Below are positions 8,410 through 17,023 of a DNA stretch of 47,960 bases, piece after piece. The DNA comes from DASQUK01 sp035697145 (GTDB lineage: Bacteria; Actinomycetota; Acidimicrobiia; Acidimicrobiales; VFJN01): contig DASSDL010000089.1 in NCBI GenBank assembly GCA_035697145.1, positions 1-47,960 of the forward strand, written 5' to 3'. Positions within the stretch are counted from its first letter, which is position 1. Every line of letters begins with the position of its first letter. The notes under the pieces are model-generated. The model did no database searches. It was not told where the DNA came from and saw only the letters and a list, made by a program, of their open reading frames with translations. Both the position numbers and the translations under genes were made by a program.

Positions 8410-9577
8410 ATGACACACGAGCCGCACACCCGTCCCGTCGCAGGCGAGCCGGTACCGCGCCGATTCGGTGACCGGTACATCGTGGCCGCGGATCGGGTCT
8501 TCGACGGCACCCGAGTCCTCGAGCACCACGCGGTCGCCGTGTCGGGTGATCGGATCCAAGCCGTGGCACCGGCCGACCGCCTCCCGGGCCGGGCCCTCTC
8601 GTCCGGTTTGCCGGCACGCTGCTTCCCGGCTTCATCGACCTGCATACCCATCTTCTGCTCGGGCAGATCCCGCCGGAAACGATCCTGCGCCACGGGCTCA
8701 CGACAGTTCGGGACACCGGCGGTCCGCTCGTGCCGCCCTCGGGCGGCGATGGGCGTCTGCGAGTTCTCTGCGCCGGGCCGATCTTCACCGCACCCGGTGG
8801 CTATCCGGTCCCCGTGTTCGGCCCCGACGCCGCAGTCGAGGTGCCCGACGTCCAAACAGCCCGCGCTGCAGTCGGCCGGCACATCGCCGGCGGTGCCGCG
8901 CTCATCAAGGTCGCTGTGGAGCCGGGTGGATCGGCGGGCGCGCCGGGGAGCGGGGGCATCAGCACGCCGACACCGAGCCGCCGCCGTGGCCGATCCCCTC
9001 GCTCGAGGTGCTTCGGGCGATCACCGACGAAGCCCACGCGCACGGTCTCGTCGTCGCCGCCCATTTCAGTGGGCCCGAGGGCGCCACGCTGGCGCTCGAC
9101 GCAGGGATCGACGAGTGGGCCCACGTCCCCTGCGATCCGATCTCGGACGACCTGGTCGCTCGTGCCGCGGCCGCGGGTGTCCGGGTCGTGAGCACGCTGG
9201 ACACCCTGTCCCACACTACGGGTGTCGCCCACAACGCCAGCCGCCTCGTCGAGGCAAGGATACGGCTGCTCTACGGCACCGATCTCGCCCACACCGATGT
9301 CCCTTGGGGCATCGACGCCCAGGAGCTTCAACTCATGCTCCACGCGGCGCACGGAGCTCTCACACCGCTCGACGTGTTGTCGGCCGCTACGGCGCGAGCA
9401 GGAGAACATCTCGGGCTGCCGCCGCTCGGGCGGCTTGTCGAAGGCGCTCCCGCCGACCTCATCGGAGTCCGGGGCAACCCCCTCGAACAGTTCAAGCCGC
9501 TCGAGTATCCCGACCTCGTCGTCTCGGGGGGCGCCACGATCGTCGAGCCCGCTGACCTGCCGGGGCTCGGCACATGA
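8410..9577 (+). pseudogene. Frameshifted amidohydrolase
   Basis: Three reading frames together give an amidohydrolase of the imidazolonepropionase/prolidase type. The first frame, from ATG 8410 with GAAGGGG upstream, gives DRYIVAADRVFDGTRVLEHH. Near 8600 the frame shifts and continues with LPGFIDLHTHLLLGQIPPET, which holds the metal-binding HTH. Near 8945 it shifts again and runs on through AHAHGLVVAAHFSGPEGATL and RLLYGTDLAHTDVPWG to the stop. Each shift equals one lost base. The metal ligands are all still visible, so the decay is recent or the shifts are sequencing errors. The substrate is not predictable. Confidence 0.7.
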
Positions 9578-9589
9578 TGCAATGGTTAT

Positions 9590-9604
9590 TACCCCTATGG
9601 GGTA
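9590..9604. promoter_or_regulatory. CsoR-type operator upstream of csoR
   Basis: TACCCC-TAT-GGGGTA is a perfect palindrome with the G/C-tract form of known copper-sensing CsoR operators. It lies about 40 bp before the csoR start and probably overlaps its promoter, giving copper-relieved autorepression. A near-identical site precedes the ATPase gene. Confidence 0.75.
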
Positions 9605-9645
9605 TCTGGTATCCTGCCCGAACGAAGCCGGGACAGGAGGACGCC

Positions 9646-9930
9646 GTGCGCGGGTACACGATGAACAAGGACGACTACCTCAAGCGACTGCGACGCATCG
9701 AGGGCCAGGTCCGGGGGCTCCAGCGGATGATCAACGAGGACACCTACTGCATCGACATCCTCACCCAGATCAGCTCTGTCAACAGCGCCCTGCAGTCCGT
9801 GGCCGTCGGCCTGCTCGACGAGCACATCCGCCACTGCGTGGGCGACGCCGCCAAGGGCGACGACGCCGACCGCGCCGACGCGATGGTGACGGAAGCCACC
9901 CGGGCCATCGAGCGGCTGGTCAAGGCCTGA
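9646..9930 (+). CDS. csoR: CsoR copper-sensing repressor
   Basis: A 94-residue all-helical CsoR/RcnR repressor that releases DNA on binding Cu(I). The copper ligands Cys35 (DTYCIDILTQ), His60 and Cys64 (DEHIRHC) have the C-x24-H-x3-C spacing of mycobacterial CsoR. The DNA-contact N-terminus has YLKRLRRIEGQVRGLQRM. GTG 9646 is chosen because AGGAGG lies 5 bp upstream; ATG 9661 would leave a 20-bp gap. Operators at 9590-9604 and 9950-9968 flank the gene. It likely controls itself and the copper ATPase. Confidence 0.92.
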   Translation: MRGYTMNKDDYLKRLRRIEGQVRGLQRMINEDTYCIDILTQISSVNSALQSVAVGLLDEHIRHCVGDAAKGDDADRADAMVTEATRAIERLVKA

Positions 9931-9949
9931 CGCCGGGTTGTATCGGCGA

Positions 9950-9968
9950 TATACCCCTATAGGGTATA
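9950..9968. promoter_or_regulatory. CsoR-type operator upstream of the copper ATPase
   Basis: TATACCC-CTATA-GGGTATA is a perfect inverted repeat 22 bp upstream of the ATPase ATG. It shares the ACCCCTAT core with the site before csoR. A separate operator suggests that the ATPase has its own copper-induced promoter besides read-through from csoR. Confidence 0.75.
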
Positions 9969-9990
9969 ACTGCCGAGGAGGTAGCCGCCC

Positions 9991-12132
9991 ATGTCGCAAC
10001 CGGTGAAGCACACTGATCCCGCCATCCGAGCGGTCGACCATGACCACCTCCATGGCTCCACCTCGGGTGGCCACCAGCCCGAGAGGAACGGCCTGGGCGC
10101 CGGCGGCCACGCCGGGCATCAGGACCACGACGCCCATGGTGGGCACGACAAGCATGCCGGGCATGACCCGGAGATGTTCCGGCGGCGGTTCTGGCTGAGC
10201 CTGTTGTTCACGATCCCGCTGGTGGTGACCAGCGAGATGGTCATGGACTGGTTCGGCTACTCGCTCGACTTCTGGGGCATGGACCTGCTGGGCCCGGTCC
10301 TGGGGTCGTTCGTGTTCTGGTGGGGCGGGTGGCCGTTCCTGGCGGGTGGCATTGCCGAGGTCCGCGACCGCCAGCCCGGGATGATGCTGCTCATCTCGAT
10401 GGCCATCACGGTCGCCTACGCCGCCTCGATGGCCACCAGCCTCGACTGGCTCGACCTGGAGTTCTGGTGGGAGCTCGCCGCCCTGGTCACGATCATGCTG
10501 CTGGGCCACTGGCAGGAGATGAAGGCCATTGGCCAGGCCCGGGGCGCCCTGGCCGCCCTGGCCGAGCTGCTCCCCGACGACGCCGAACGGGTCGGCGACG
10601 ACGGCGAGATCGAGACCGTCTCGCTCGCCGAGCTGCGGCTCGGCGATGTCGTGCTCGTCCGATCGGGAGCCCGGGTGCCCGCCGACGGCGAGATCGTCGA
10701 CGGCGAAGCCGAGCTCGACGAGTCGATGATCACCGGCGAATCGCGGCCCGTCCCCAAGGCCACGGGCGACAAGGTCGTCGCCGGCACGGTCTCGACCGAC
10801 TCGGCCATCCGGGTGCGCATCGATGCCGTCGGTGACGACACGGCGCTGGCCGGCATCCAGCGCCTGGTGGCCGAGGCCCAGGCCAGCAGCAGCCGGGCCC
10901 AGGTGCTGGCCGACCGGTTCGCAGCCCTGCTCTTCTACATCGCCACCGCCGCCGGCCTGGTCACGTTCCTGACCTGGTGGGGCTTCGGCCAGGTCGACAA
11001 CGCCGTGGTTCGCACCGTGACCGTCCTGGTCATCGCCTGCCCCCACGCCCTCGGCCTCGCCATACCACTCGTCATCTCGCTGTCCACCGCCGTGTCCGCC
11101 AAGGCCGGAATCCTGGTCAAGGACCGTCTCGCCCTCGAACGCATGCGCACCATCGACGCCGTCCTTTTCGACAAGACCGGCACCCTCACCCGGGGAGCCC
11201 ACGTCGTCACCGGCGTGGCCGCCGCCGACGGGCTGACCGACGACGAGGTGCTACGCCTGGCCGGCGGCGTGGAATCCGACAGCGAGCACCCGCTCGCCCG
11301 GGCCATCGTCACCGCCGCCCGCACCAACGGCGGCATCGCCCCGGCCCGCGACTTCCGGTCGATCACCGGACGCGGCGTCGAAGCCACCATCGACGGCACC
11401 GCCTACGCCGTCGGCGGCCCCGCCCTGCTACGCGAACGCGGGCTCGACGTCCCCGCCGACCTCCAGGACACCATCGGTACCTGGCAGGGTCGGGGTGCCG
11501 CCGTGCTCCACCTGGTGCGCGGCGACCAGATCATCGGCGCTTTCGCGCTCGAAGACGAGATCCGCCCCGAAGCACGCCGGGCCGTGGCCGACCTCCAGGC
11601 CATGGGCATCAAGGTCACCATGATCACCGGCGACGCCCGCCAAGTCGCCGACGCCGTCGGCGCCGAGCTCGGCATCGACGAAGTGTTCGCCGAAGTCCTG
11701 CCCGAGGATAAGGACAAGGCCGTGGTCGAGCTACAGCAACGCGGCCTGTCGGTCACCATGGTCGGCGACGGCGTCAACGACGCCCCCGCCCTGGCCCGTG
11801 CCGACGCCGGCATCGCCATCGGCGCCGGCACCGACGTCGCCATCGAATCCGCCGGCGTCGTCCTCGCCTCCAACGACCCCCGGGGAGTCGTCGCAGTAAT
11901 CCGCCTGTCCCGCGCCAGCTACCACAAGATGCTCCAGAACCTCGGCTGGGCCGCCGGCTACAACGTCCTCGCCATCCCCCTCGCCGCCGGCGTCCTCGCC
12001 TGGGCCGGGCTCACGCTCTCCCCCGCCGTCGGCGCCATCCTCATGAGCGCCTCCACCATCGTCGTCGCCCTCAACGCCCAAACCCTCCGCCGCGTCGACC
12101 TCACCCCCGAACCGCTGCCCGCCGTCCGCTAG
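9991..12132 (+). CDS. copB: CopB-type P1B copper-exporting ATPase
   Basis: A 713-residue heavy-metal P-type ATPase of the inner membrane. The membrane metal site is CPH (Cys350-His352, in IACPHALGLAIPLV), the CopB subclass and not the CPC of CopA. The N-terminus has no CxxC domain but is His-rich (GGHAGHQDHDAHGGHDKHAG), as in CopB. Other motifs are ITGESRPVPKATGDK for the actuator, DKTGTLT with phosphorylated Asp394, SEHPLARAI for nucleotide binding and GDGVNDAP at 592-599. GAGGAGG precedes the ATG. It likely exports copper under CsoR control. Confidence 0.93.
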   Translation: MSQPVKHTDPAIRAVDHDHLHGSTSGGHQPERNGLGAGGHAGHQDHDAHGGHDKHAGHDPEMFRRRFWLSLLFTIPLVVTSEMVMDWFGYSLDFWGMDLLGPVLGSFVFWWGGWPFLAGGIAEVRDRQPGMMLLISMAITVAYAASMATSLDWLDLEFWWELAALVTIMLLGHWQEMKAIGQARGALAALAELLPDDAERVGDDGEIETVSLAELRLGDVVLVRSGARVPADGEIVDGEAELDESMITGESRPVPKATGDKVVAGTVSTDSAIRVRIDAVGDDTALAGIQRLVAEAQASSSRAQVLADRFAALLFYIATAAGLVTFLTWWGFGQVDNAVVRTVTVLVIACPHALGLAIPLVISLSTAVSAKAGILVKDRLALERMRTIDAVLFDKTGTLTRGAHVVTGVAAADGLTDDEVLRLAGGVESDSEHPLARAIVTAARTNGGIAPARDFRSITGRGVEATIDGTAYAVGGPALLRERGLDVPADLQDTIGTWQGRGAAVLHLVRGDQIIGAFALEDEIRPEARRAVADLQAMGIKVTMITGDARQVADAVGAELGIDEVFAEVLPEDKDKAVVELQQRGLSVTMVGDGVNDAPALARADAGIAIGAGTDVAIESAGVVLASNDPRGVVAVIRLSRASYHKMLQNLGWAAGYNVLAIPLAAGVLAWAGLTLSPAVGAILMSASTIVVALNAQTLRRVDLTPEPLPAVR

Positions 12133-12368
12133 CTCTCAGCGCACCCCAATCAGCAGGGCAGGGACCAGCTTCGTGCGTCGGATGCCCACACTTCGAAACC
12201 CGATCGGAAGTCGGATGCTACTGCGAGGTACTCGCAACAAGCTCCCGCTGGAAGCCCTAGCTGGGCGATCGAACGCTACGACAGGATGGGCGAGACCGAG
12301 CGTCGCGCGTCTCGTGACGACGTGGCCGGTTGGCGCGGGGATGCTCGTGGCCCGCGGGAGGTTGAGCG

Positions 12369-12560
12369 TTGCCGACGATGTCACGCTTCGAGGCCGCGTT
12401 CTGCCGGAGTTCCCCCTGGTGGTTCGTCGCCCGCCGCATCCTCCTGCCTGGGCGCTCCAAGGCACCCACCCCGGTGGTGACGTGCCGGAGATCGGCGCCG
12501 GCAGTGGAGCCATGGGCGCGGAGCTGCTGGCCACACACCGTGACATCCAGATCAGTTGCC
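12369..12560 (+). pseudogene. 5' fragment of a SAM-dependent methyltransferase
   Basis: The fragment starts MPTMSRFEAAFCRSSPWWFV in one frame, shifts near 12450, and continues ALQGTHPGGDVPEIGAGSGA in another before homology stops near 12555. It matches the first 60-odd residues of the intact methyltransferase at 20769-21353 (MPTMSPFESVFCRSAPWRFL, LQGVHPGGHVLEIGAGSGAM). It is therefore a decayed, truncated paralogue on the opposite strand. The 236 bp before it contain nothing recognised. Confidence 0.7.
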
Positions 12561-12618
12561 GCCTCTCACCCCCGTGTCGGCTCGGAGCGCGGCGCCGGTG
12601 GCGCGTCCGTTGCGTGGC

Positions 12619-14436
12619 TTAGTGGCTGTCGGCGGGCGCCACGGTGAAGTTGAGCATCATCCCGCTCTCGTGGTGTTCGGCGATGTGGCAGTGGGCCATC
12701 CAGATGCCGGGATTGGTGACGTCGAGCAGGATGTCCACTGTTTCGCCGGTGCGTACCAGCACCGTGTCCTTCCAGACCAGGTTTGGTTCGACGACTCCGT
12801 CGCGGGCCAGGATCACGAAGCGGCCCGCCCCGTGGATGTGGAAGGGGTGGTGCATCGGGTGGTCGGAGTCCATCTCGTTGACCAGTCGGAGCTTGACCTG
12901 GTCGCCGACCCGGAATTGCCAGTCGATGGCCTGGTTCGTGGCCCCGGTTGCCCGGTCGACCAGGTTCCAGCGCATGTTGGCCGGCGTCGTCATCCTGTTG
13001 ACGTCGACCATGTCGTCTTCCCATTCGATGCCGGCCGCATCGTGGTGGTGGCCGTGCCCGTGGCCCTCACCGCCGTGCTCGTGCACATCGTGATGGGCGT
13101 GCTCCTGCGTATCCATCGCGTCCTGGTCGTGGCCTCCGTGGTGCTCGTGGCCATGCCCCTCGTGGGGGCCGGCCGTTGAAGCCGCGAGCCCGGCGGGCAG
13201 CAGCTTCATCCCACACTTCGGGCAGCGGCCGGGCTGGTCGCTGACGACCTCGGGATGCATGGGACAGGTGAAGCCGCCGGGCGCCGCGGTCGCCATCAGC
13301 TTCATCCCGCACTGTGGGCAGCGGCCGGGCTGGTCGCTGACGACCTCGGGATGCATGGGGCAGGCGTAGACGACCGGACCCTCGGGGGTGCCGAGGTCCA
13401 TCTCGGCCACAAGGGCGAGAACCTTGTTGGGCGGGGCCTCGAGGTACGGCGCAAGCCGCTCGCGCTCGGCCACCCACTCCGGGTTGGTCCGCACGACTGC
13501 GAACTCGTGGTCGAGCGGCGGCGCCGCAGGCTCGGGAGCGACCTCGATGGCGGCCAGCGGGTAGGTCCGCTGGGGCGTGCGGTGCTCGAGCGTCAGTGCC
13601 CCGGGCTCGGCGAAGAGCACGTCGACCACGACCCGCTCCGAAGGAGCCACGATCACCGAGTCGACGAGCTCCTCTCGCTCGACCCGTCCGCTGTCCCCGC
13701 CAACCAGCTTCATCCGTGCCCCCGGCAGGGCAACGTTGAACACCCGCGTGTTCGCGGTGTTGGTCAGGTAGAAGCGGACGACCTCACCGACCTGCGCGTT
13801 GACCGCGAGATCGGTCTCACCGGCAATTAGGAGCACGTCGCCAAACCGTCCCATGGCCGCATACGACGTCTCGGTGCGGCTGAACGGCGCCAACTTGCCG
13901 TCCTCGATGAGCACGTCGTCGAGCGTCAGCAGGACCTCACGGTGTACCGGCGGCCAGTACCCGGCGTCAGCCGGCACGACGAGGATGTTGCCGTACAGCC
14001 CCATCTCCTGGCCGTAGTCCTCGCGGATGTGCGGGTGGTACCAGTAGACACCAGGGTCGGGAAACTCGACCCGGTAGGCGAACGACCCGCCCACGGGGAT
14101 CGGCGCCTGCGTGTGGTGCGTGCCGTCGTAGCGGTTCTCCAGCCGCAGACCGTGCCAGTGGACCGTCGTCTCCAGGTCCCCGTCGTTGGTCACCTTGACC
14201 GCGATCTCCGAACCCTGGGGCACCCTCAGCGTTGGACCGGGGATCGATCCGCTGTAGGCCAACATGCGAACCGACGTGTCCCCCAGCCGCTTGGCCACCG
14301 GCGCTATGCGAAGGTCGACGGTGTCGCCGTCGGCCAGTTGGACCACCTCAGGAGGGACGGACTCGGCCAGACCGGCGGTCTCCGTCGGGAACCGGTCGCT
14401 GGTCGGGGCAGCATCATGGTCACTGGGCTTCGTCAT
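12619..14436 (-). CDS. Multicopper oxidase with two inserted heavy-metal-binding modules
   Basis: A 605-residue two-part cupredoxin oxidase, probably oxidising Cu(I) or acting as a laccase. Copper ligands are HWH at 93-95, HPH in YWYHPH (134-136), HPMHHPFHIHG near 540 and HCHIAEHHESGM with Cys583 at type 1. Between the cupredoxin domains sit two near-identical modules, CPMHPEVVSDQPGRCPQCGM from Cys359 and a second from Cys391. These are the heavy-metal-binding domain usually found in Cu ATPases and efflux proteins. A His-rich stretch follows (about 424-470, for example GEGHGHGHHHD). No Sec or Tat signal is seen at the N-terminus, which is unusual for this enzyme class. ATG 14436 has GAAAGG upstream. 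Confidence 0.9.
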   Translation of the reverse strand: MTKPSDHDAAPTSDRFPTETAGLAESVPPEVVQLADGDTVDLRIAPVAKRLGDTSVRMLAYSGSIPGPTLRVPQGSEIAVKVTNDGDLETTVHWHGLRLENRYDGTHHTQAPIPVGGSFAYRVEFPDPGVYWYHPHIREDYGQEMGLYGNILVVPADAGYWPPVHREVLLTLDDVLIEDGKLAPFSRTETSYAAMGRFGDVLLIAGETDLAVNAQVGEVVRFYLTNTANTRVFNVALPGARMKLVGGDSGRVEREELVDSVIVAPSERVVVDVLFAEPGALTLEHRTPQRTYPLAAIEVAPEPAAPPLDHEFAVVRTNPEWVAERERLAPYLEAPPNKVLALVAEMDLGTPEGPVVYACPMHPEVVSDQPGRCPQCGMKLMATAAPGGFTCPMHPEVVSDQPGRCPKCGMKLLPAGLAASTAGPHEGHGHEHHGGHDQDAMDTQEHAHHDVHEHGGEGHGHGHHHDAAGIEWEDDMVDVNRMTTPANMRWNLVDRATGATNQAIDWQFRVGDQVKLRLVNEMDSDHPMHHPFHIHGAGRFVILARDGVVEPNLVWKDTVLVRTGETVDILLDVTNPGIWMAHCHIAEHHESGMMLNFTVAPADSH

Positions 14437-14774
14437 CTATCACACCTTTCCCTCGCGCCCGCGGCACGACGCCCCTGGCCGGCAGTCGAGGGCGTGCGCG
14501 ACGGGACGGCTCCGCGCCTTGTGGAAGCATCGATCCGCCCGGGAGGGAGTCGGCGCTTCCCTGAAATCGCTTTCCGCTCCGCAGGCTTCATTCCCGACCC
14601 TCCCGCTGGTGACTGTCGAGTGGGTCAACCGGCCGCTAGCCGCAAGATTGCCTCCGCGTCCCCGACTACCCGCCAGAGGCCGGACAAACTCCTGCGCGCG
14701 GATCAACCCCAGCGCCCCCCGGTGCCACGCGAGCCTCCACCCGAGGTCGGCCGTAACGGCGCCGCACGACCAGG
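14437..14774. other. 338-bp gap upstream of the multicopper oxidase
   Basis: It should hold the promoter of the oxidase gene, which is read leftward. No TACCCC-type CsoR palindrome, strong hairpin or convincing small gene was seen here. Oxidase control by the local CsoR is therefore not supported by the sequence. Confidence 0.4.
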
Positions 14775-15482
14775 TCAGCGGATCAAGCGCTCGACCAGGT
14801 CCGGCCGGTCGGCGAGGTTGTCACTGACACGAGCCATGAACAGCTCGGTCAAGGCTGGGACGTCGGTGTGGTCCCAGTCGATCCGGCCCCCGGGTGGCTG
14901 CGGGTCGTACTCGATGGCGAGCTGCACGAGGCGGGAGATGTCGGCGTTCGTCAAGCGTTCAACCAGGTGAAGGGCCATGTCGATCCCGGCCGATACACCC
15001 GCGGACGTGATGTGCTTGCCGTCCTCGACCCACCGCTTCCGGACGTACTTCGCGCCCAGCCGCTCCAGCATCCCGGCATACGCCCAGTGGGTCGTGGCGT
15101 GGCGTCCCTCGAGCAGCCCCGCCGCCGCCAGCACGAGCGCCCCCGTACAGACGGACGTCACGAACTCGGCCGACTGCGCCGCCGCCCGCACGTAGTCGAG
15201 GATGGCCTCGTTCGCCAGCGCCCTGATCGTCGGTGCCCCGCCGCCAGGAACGAGCACAGCGAAGGGGTCGGGTTCGTCGTCGAAAACTCCGTCGGGAGTG
15301 AGCCGGATGGGCGTGTCCGATGGCACGCTCTCGATCCGCTCACCCACGACTGTCGTCCGAAAGCTCGGGTCGATCAGTGGCAAGGCGGACATGACCTGCA
15401 GCGGACCGATGAGGTCCAGGGGCGTCAACCCCGGGTAGAGCACGAAGGCAATCGTCTTCTGCGGCTGCGCCGGAGCGCTCAC
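14775..15482 (-). CDS. DJ-1/PfpI family protein (isonitrile-hydratase-like)
   Basis: A 235-residue glutamine-amidotransferase-fold protein. It starts with IAFVLYPGLTPLDLIGPLQV and has the nucleophile elbow Cys112 in TSVCTGALVLAAAGLLEGR, followed by ATTHWAY. The pattern FxGxTxLDxxGP and the end VSAGIDMALHLVERL are typical of AraC-associated PfpI domains and of InhA-type isonitrile hydratases. No AraC DNA-binding domain is attached. It could be a hydratase or a stress-related hydrolase; the substrate is not predicted. Confidence 0.8.
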   Translation of the reverse strand: MSAPAQPQKTIAFVLYPGLTPLDLIGPLQVMSALPLIDPSFRTTVVGERIESVPSDTPIRLTPDGVFDDEPDPFAVLVPGGGAPTIRALANEAILDYVRAAAQSAEFVTSVCTGALVLAAAGLLEGRHATTHWAYAGMLERLGAKYVRKRWVEDGKHITSAGVSAGIDMALHLVERLTNADISRLVQLAIEYDPQPPGGRIDWDHTDVPALTELFMARVSDNLADRPDLVERLIR

Positions 15483-15565
15483 CGCAGGCCTCTCCCCGAG
15501 TCACCACAGAACTCAACCACCGCCAACTTCCTTCCTGCCGTTACGTCATGGCAGTCGCGTCGAGC

Positions 15566-16498
15566 TCACTGCGAACCTCGCCAGGCATAGGCGAGGACGA
15601 TCCCCATCACGTCGGCCCGGGGTATGGAGTTGTCGTAGCGCGAGGTCACCGTGAACGTCTGGCCCGCCCCCACCTGCTCGTGGGTTGGGCATGTGGTGAT
15701 CGACGACGGTGCGTCAAGAGGATGCGTGTGGTCGTACTTGGCGACCATCGTGCACTGCAGCCCGTCCGCGTTGTCGCGGATGGCTATGTCGATGCCGCCT
15801 CCGTGGAGGTGGCCCCCGGCGGTGACCAGGTACCCGTCCCACGGCGCCGACCACGTCCGGCTCCGGCTGTAGACACTGCCAGGGCCACCATCCCCGGGCA
15901 CGTCGTAGATCGAGGCCCCGCAGCCAGTGACGTCGAGGAAGAACGGGGTGACGCCCCGGCTGTTCTGGGCCGTGGCAGCGGGCTGGTAGCCGACCGTGTA
16001 CTGGATGTACACCTCGCGCGTGGTATCGCTCATGTTCATCAGGTGCCACAGGGCGTTCCAGCGCTCGCTGCTCCCCACCAGATACGCGTAGGGATCGGGC
16101 AGGCTCATGGGCGTGCGCTCGCTGCCCGCGCCGGCAAACCGCTCCGGCCAGTTGCTGCAGTACGGCGACGTGCGAGCCGGATTCATGAGCAACACGTGGT
16201 GGAGGTGGACGGCACCATGTGGAACCGGATTGCCGGCGGCGTCGACCAGGTCGAAGGTGATCGACTTCATCCCGAAGGAGCCCGACGGCCGGGGCACGTT
16301 CGCCCGGCTCGCCTGACTCTCCGAGCCTGGTTGACCCTCCGGCGCGAGCGAGAACGGCCCGATCCGGTAGGTGCCCACCACCACCTCACCGCCGCCCGGG
16401 GGAGCATTCACGATCGGATCACACGCCACCGTCCCCGCGACCACCAATACGGCCGCGGCCCCGGCGACCGCGAGCCTCCTCAACCGGTCACGTCGCAT
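15566..16498 (-). CDS. Exported PHM/SURNod19-like copper-protein candidate
   Basis: A 310-residue exported protein. The N-terminus MRRDRLRRLAVAGAAAVLVV is a signal peptide leading to TVACDP, a weak lipobox. Paired histidine motifs VHLHHVLLMNPA and TAGGHLHGGGIDIAI and a later KYDHTHPLD resemble the copper-binding sites of peptidylglycine monooxygenase-like or SURNod19 proteins, and paired cysteines are present (SPYC, VTGC, LQC, TTC). ATG 16498 has GAGGGGG upstream; a longer open frame has no domain. Its place among copper genes suggests a copper-linked role, which is an inference. Confidence 0.6.
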   Translation of the reverse strand: MRRDRLRRLAVAGAAAVLVVAGTVACDPIVNAPPGGGEVVVGTYRIGPFSLAPEGQPGSESQASRANVPRPSGSFGMKSITFDLVDAAGNPVPHGAVHLHHVLLMNPARTSPYCSNWPERFAGAGSERTPMSLPDPYAYLVGSSERWNALWHLMNMSDTTREVYIQYTVGYQPAATAQNSRGVTPFFLDVTGCGASIYDVPGDGGPGSVYSRSRTWSAPWDGYLVTAGGHLHGGGIDIAIRDNADGLQCTMVAKYDHTHPLDAPSSITTCPTHEQVGAGQTFTVTSRYDNSIPRADVMGIVLAYAWRGSQ

Positions 16499-16771
16499 GG
16501 CATCCCCCTCACGTCGACGTGTCGCCACCCACTGCGGCAAGCGGGCAAAACCGCACCGTACCCCTCCAGCCGGCCACGTGCATGAGTCAGGAAGGAGTTC
16601 AGACGACGCGGCTCTACCGCGCTTGGCCCCGGAAAGAGTCCAAGCTCGAGCCTCCGCGACGGTGTGCACGACCGGCGAGCCGGGTTGTCATGAAGCCACG
16701 TTCACGAGAGCTCCGTGAACATGAGTTCAGCCGGCTGCGACCTGCGCGTACAGCCGTCGGGTTCCAAGGGA

Positions 16772-16915
16772 TCACGGGCGGTGGGGAGACAGCCCCTTCG
16801 CCGTTCGATGTCCGGGTCGTCGAGCGGCATCGAGGCCGTGCATCACCAACAGGGCGGCCAACGCCCACACGAGCAGCATCACATGAATCGGTGAGTACCG
16901 ACGGTACGAGGACAC
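16772..16915 (-). pseudogene. Short membrane peptide, possible DUF6153-type remnant
   Basis: A 47-codon frame from GTG 16915 gives SPIHVMLLVWALAALLVMHG and then a short basic tail. The hydrophobic helix ending in MHGL resembles the start of small actinobacterial DUF6153 proteins, which normally continue for another 80-100 His-rich residues. Here it stops early, so it looks truncated. Alternatively it is a genuine single-span peptide. The rest of the gap 16499-17023 shows nothing further. Confidence 0.3.
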
Positions 16916-17023
16916 ATCACCTCGCCATCAGGCATCAGAGGGGTGGACCTCGCCACGCGACGACACTAGAACGACAGGCTGTCGTAGCCGAATCAGGGCC
17001 CGGACGGTCGGAGGCTGCCTTGG

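Noticed and set aside
9590..9604. The TACCCC palindrome as a terminator of the amidohydrolase remnant
   Set aside because: Its near-copy before the ATPase and its position at the csoR promoter fit a CsoR operator better, and no T tract follows.
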